A stretch of DNA of 6,334 nt from assembly GCA_003554945.1 (NCBI GenBank), contig PWHN01000061.1, positions 1 to 6,334 of the forward strand, in the 5' to 3' direction. Within the stretch, counting starts at the first letter, position 1. Each line of letters starts with the position of its first letter. The notes under the pieces were generated by a model. It saw only the letters and a list, made by a program, of their open reading frames with translations, had not been told where the DNA came from and made no database searches. The translations under genes and the position numbers were made by a program. Below are positions 5,255 through 6,334 of this stretch, one piece after another. This DNA comes from a bacterium. Lineage in GTDB: Bacteria > T1Sed10-126.

Positions 5255-6334
5255 CTACTTAAGCCGTTCAGCAACATCTTCGGCCTGTTCAGCGTCCGTA
5301 AGCACTACAAGCCGGTCGCCCACTCGCAGCTCAGTTTCCCCTCTTGGAGTCAGCACTTTACCTCCACGAATTACGGCCCCGATAGTCATCCGTTCAGAAA
5401 GTGAACTCACACTTTCGGACAGCCGGCGTTCAACAAGCTCACTTTGCGGCCCTACCTCCACTTCAAATACAGTTCCCCGGTGGTGTTCAATGCTGGTAAT
5501 ATTTTCAGCGTAGTCTACTTCGATATATCGAATTATCTCCTCAGAAACCTCTTCCCGGGGATTAACTACATAATCAACCGCCGTTGATTCAAACAAATCA
5601 ACAAATTGCTTCTCGTGCACAATCGAGACAACCTGAGGGATACCCTTGCTCTTAGCCAGCAGGGAAACAAGCAAATTATCGGCATCTGGGTTAACTGCTC
5701 CAACGGCCATATCGGCTCTTGCTAAGTTTTCCCGCTGCCAGAGTCCCTCATCTGTCGCACTGCCGTGAAGAACCAGGGCTTCAGGCAGGTTTTCAGCCAG
5801 TTTTCGTGCTCGCTGTTCATTCTTTTCAACCACAGTGATGTCGACTGAATACTTTTGAAGCTGCCGGACAATTTGATAACCGAAACTGCCGCCACCGAAA
5901 ACTACAAGATCGGAAATATCCAAGTCAAATTCGGACGGGTAAATATCGCGCCCAAACTGGTCAACTTTATCCGGCACACCGATAACCGCTATTCGGTCGC
6001 CCGCTTCTATAACGTCACCACCGCGCGGAAAAATAAGTTCTTTGTCGCGGAAAATCGCTCCAAAAGTGAGGTGCTGAAATTGGTCAGCTTCTTCAACACT
6101 CTGACCGGCGACCGGACTGTTTTCTGGCACTTCATAAACGGCCATCTGGATTTTTGCGTCAACAAAAAATTCGACTTCCCTCGCCGGCTGGCGGCGGGAG
6201 CTGTAGGCAACCAATCGTGTAATGCTCTCAGCAGCTAACAGAGCCCGCCCAAGCATCAAATCAACGCCAAAAGCTCCGGCTGAATGTCTCCAGGTTTTCA
6301 GATAGTCCGTATTAGTCACCCGGGCTATCGTGAA
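5255..6334 (-). CDS. trkA: Trk potassium uptake regulator TrkA (5' end beyond window)
   Basis: A cytosolic NAD(H)/nucleotide-binding RCK protein that forms the gating ring under TrkH. The visible part is 359 codons, while tandem TrkA proteins are about 450 aa, so roughly the first 90-100 residues are missing off the right edge. Numbered from the window edge, it holds: the tail of the first TrkA-N domain (1 to about 45, beginning FTIARVTNTDYLKTW); the first TrkA-C (about 53-120); the second TrkA-N (about 141-267), with a Rossmann glycine motif GGGSFG (147-152) and an acidic Glu170 ending beta-2, typical of NAD rather than NADP binding; and the second TrkA-C (about 285-350). The GTG at 6317-6319 codes the Val of ARVTN inside the first domain and is not the start, because the frame stays open to the window end. 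It is the first gene of a probable trkA-trkH unit. Confidence 0.93.
   Translation of the reverse strand, partial: FTIARVTNTDYLKTWRHSAGAFGVDLMLGRALLAAESITRLVAYSSRRQPAREVEFFVDAKIQMAVYEVPENSPVAGQSVEEADQFQHLTFGAIFRDKELIFPRGGDVIEAGDRIAVIGVPDKVDQFGRDIYPSEFDLDISDLVVFGGGSFGYQIVRQLQKYSVDITVVEKNEQRARKLAENLPEALVLHGSATDEGLWQRENLARADMAVGAVNPDADNLLVSLLAKSKGIPQVVSIVHEKQFVDLFESTAVDYVVNPREEVSEEIIRYIEVDYAENITSIEHHRGTVFEVEVGPQSELVERRLSESVSSLSERMTIGAVIRGGKVLTPRGETELRVGDRLVVLTDAEQAEDVAERLK

Noticed and set aside
5193-5513. Plus-strand open frame of about 106 codons starting in the trkA-trkH gap
   Set aside because: Its start is translated from the GC-rich palindromic repeat, giving a low-complexity Pro/Gly string typical of such repeats. 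The rest is antisense to the well-supported trkA, and no ribosome binding site is present.
6317-6319. GTG as the start codon of trkA
   Set aside because: The frame continues upstream to the window edge with residues that match the inside of a TrkA-N domain, so the gene is cut by the window rather than beginning here.

Overview
The window is bacterial and gene-dense, with three complete genes and one partial gene. Nothing fixes the species. A TTG-type start behind a strong Shine-Dalgarno sequence, the moderate GC content and the protein styles would fit a Clostridia-like Firmicute, but this is a weak inference. There are no RNA genes, CRISPR arrays, transposases or phage genes.

Layout: (1) Positions 1-171 are a leader with a perfect 9-bp hairpin at the left edge, a weak candidate promoter and a strong ribosome binding site. 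(2) A ribokinase-type PfkB sugar kinase (rbsK-like, + strand) ends at 1068. (3) A 319-base gap (1069-1387) carries a 114-bp palindromic repeat element with 9-bp terminal inverted repeats. One of its hairpins is related to the hairpin at the left edge of the window. (4) A 753-residue ClC chloride channel/transporter (+ strand, 1388-3649) carries two CBS domains and, in the same frame, a C-terminal histidine-kinase-type ATPase (HATPase_c) domain. (5) On the - strand, a TrkA-type gene (5' end outside the window) is followed by trkH. Together they form a potassium uptake module, separated by 114 bases holding two GC-rich hairpins. clc and trkH converge with only 6 bases between their stop codons.

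Function: trkA and trkH form a classical K+ uptake system, with TrkA as the nucleotide-binding gating ring and TrkH as the pore. The convergent ClC protein handles chloride or a related anion, so this half of the window looks like an ion and osmotic homeostasis locus. The kinase at the left has no visible pathway partner.

The observation most worth following is the ClC-CBS-CBS-HATPase_c fusion. The ATPase domain lacks the histidine dimerization/phosphoacceptor domain and has a partly degenerate ATP lid, which suggests nucleotide sensing or an unusual signalling output from an anion channel. The ClC pore is also atypical, with His in place of the central-site Ser and Val in place of the internal proton glutamate.
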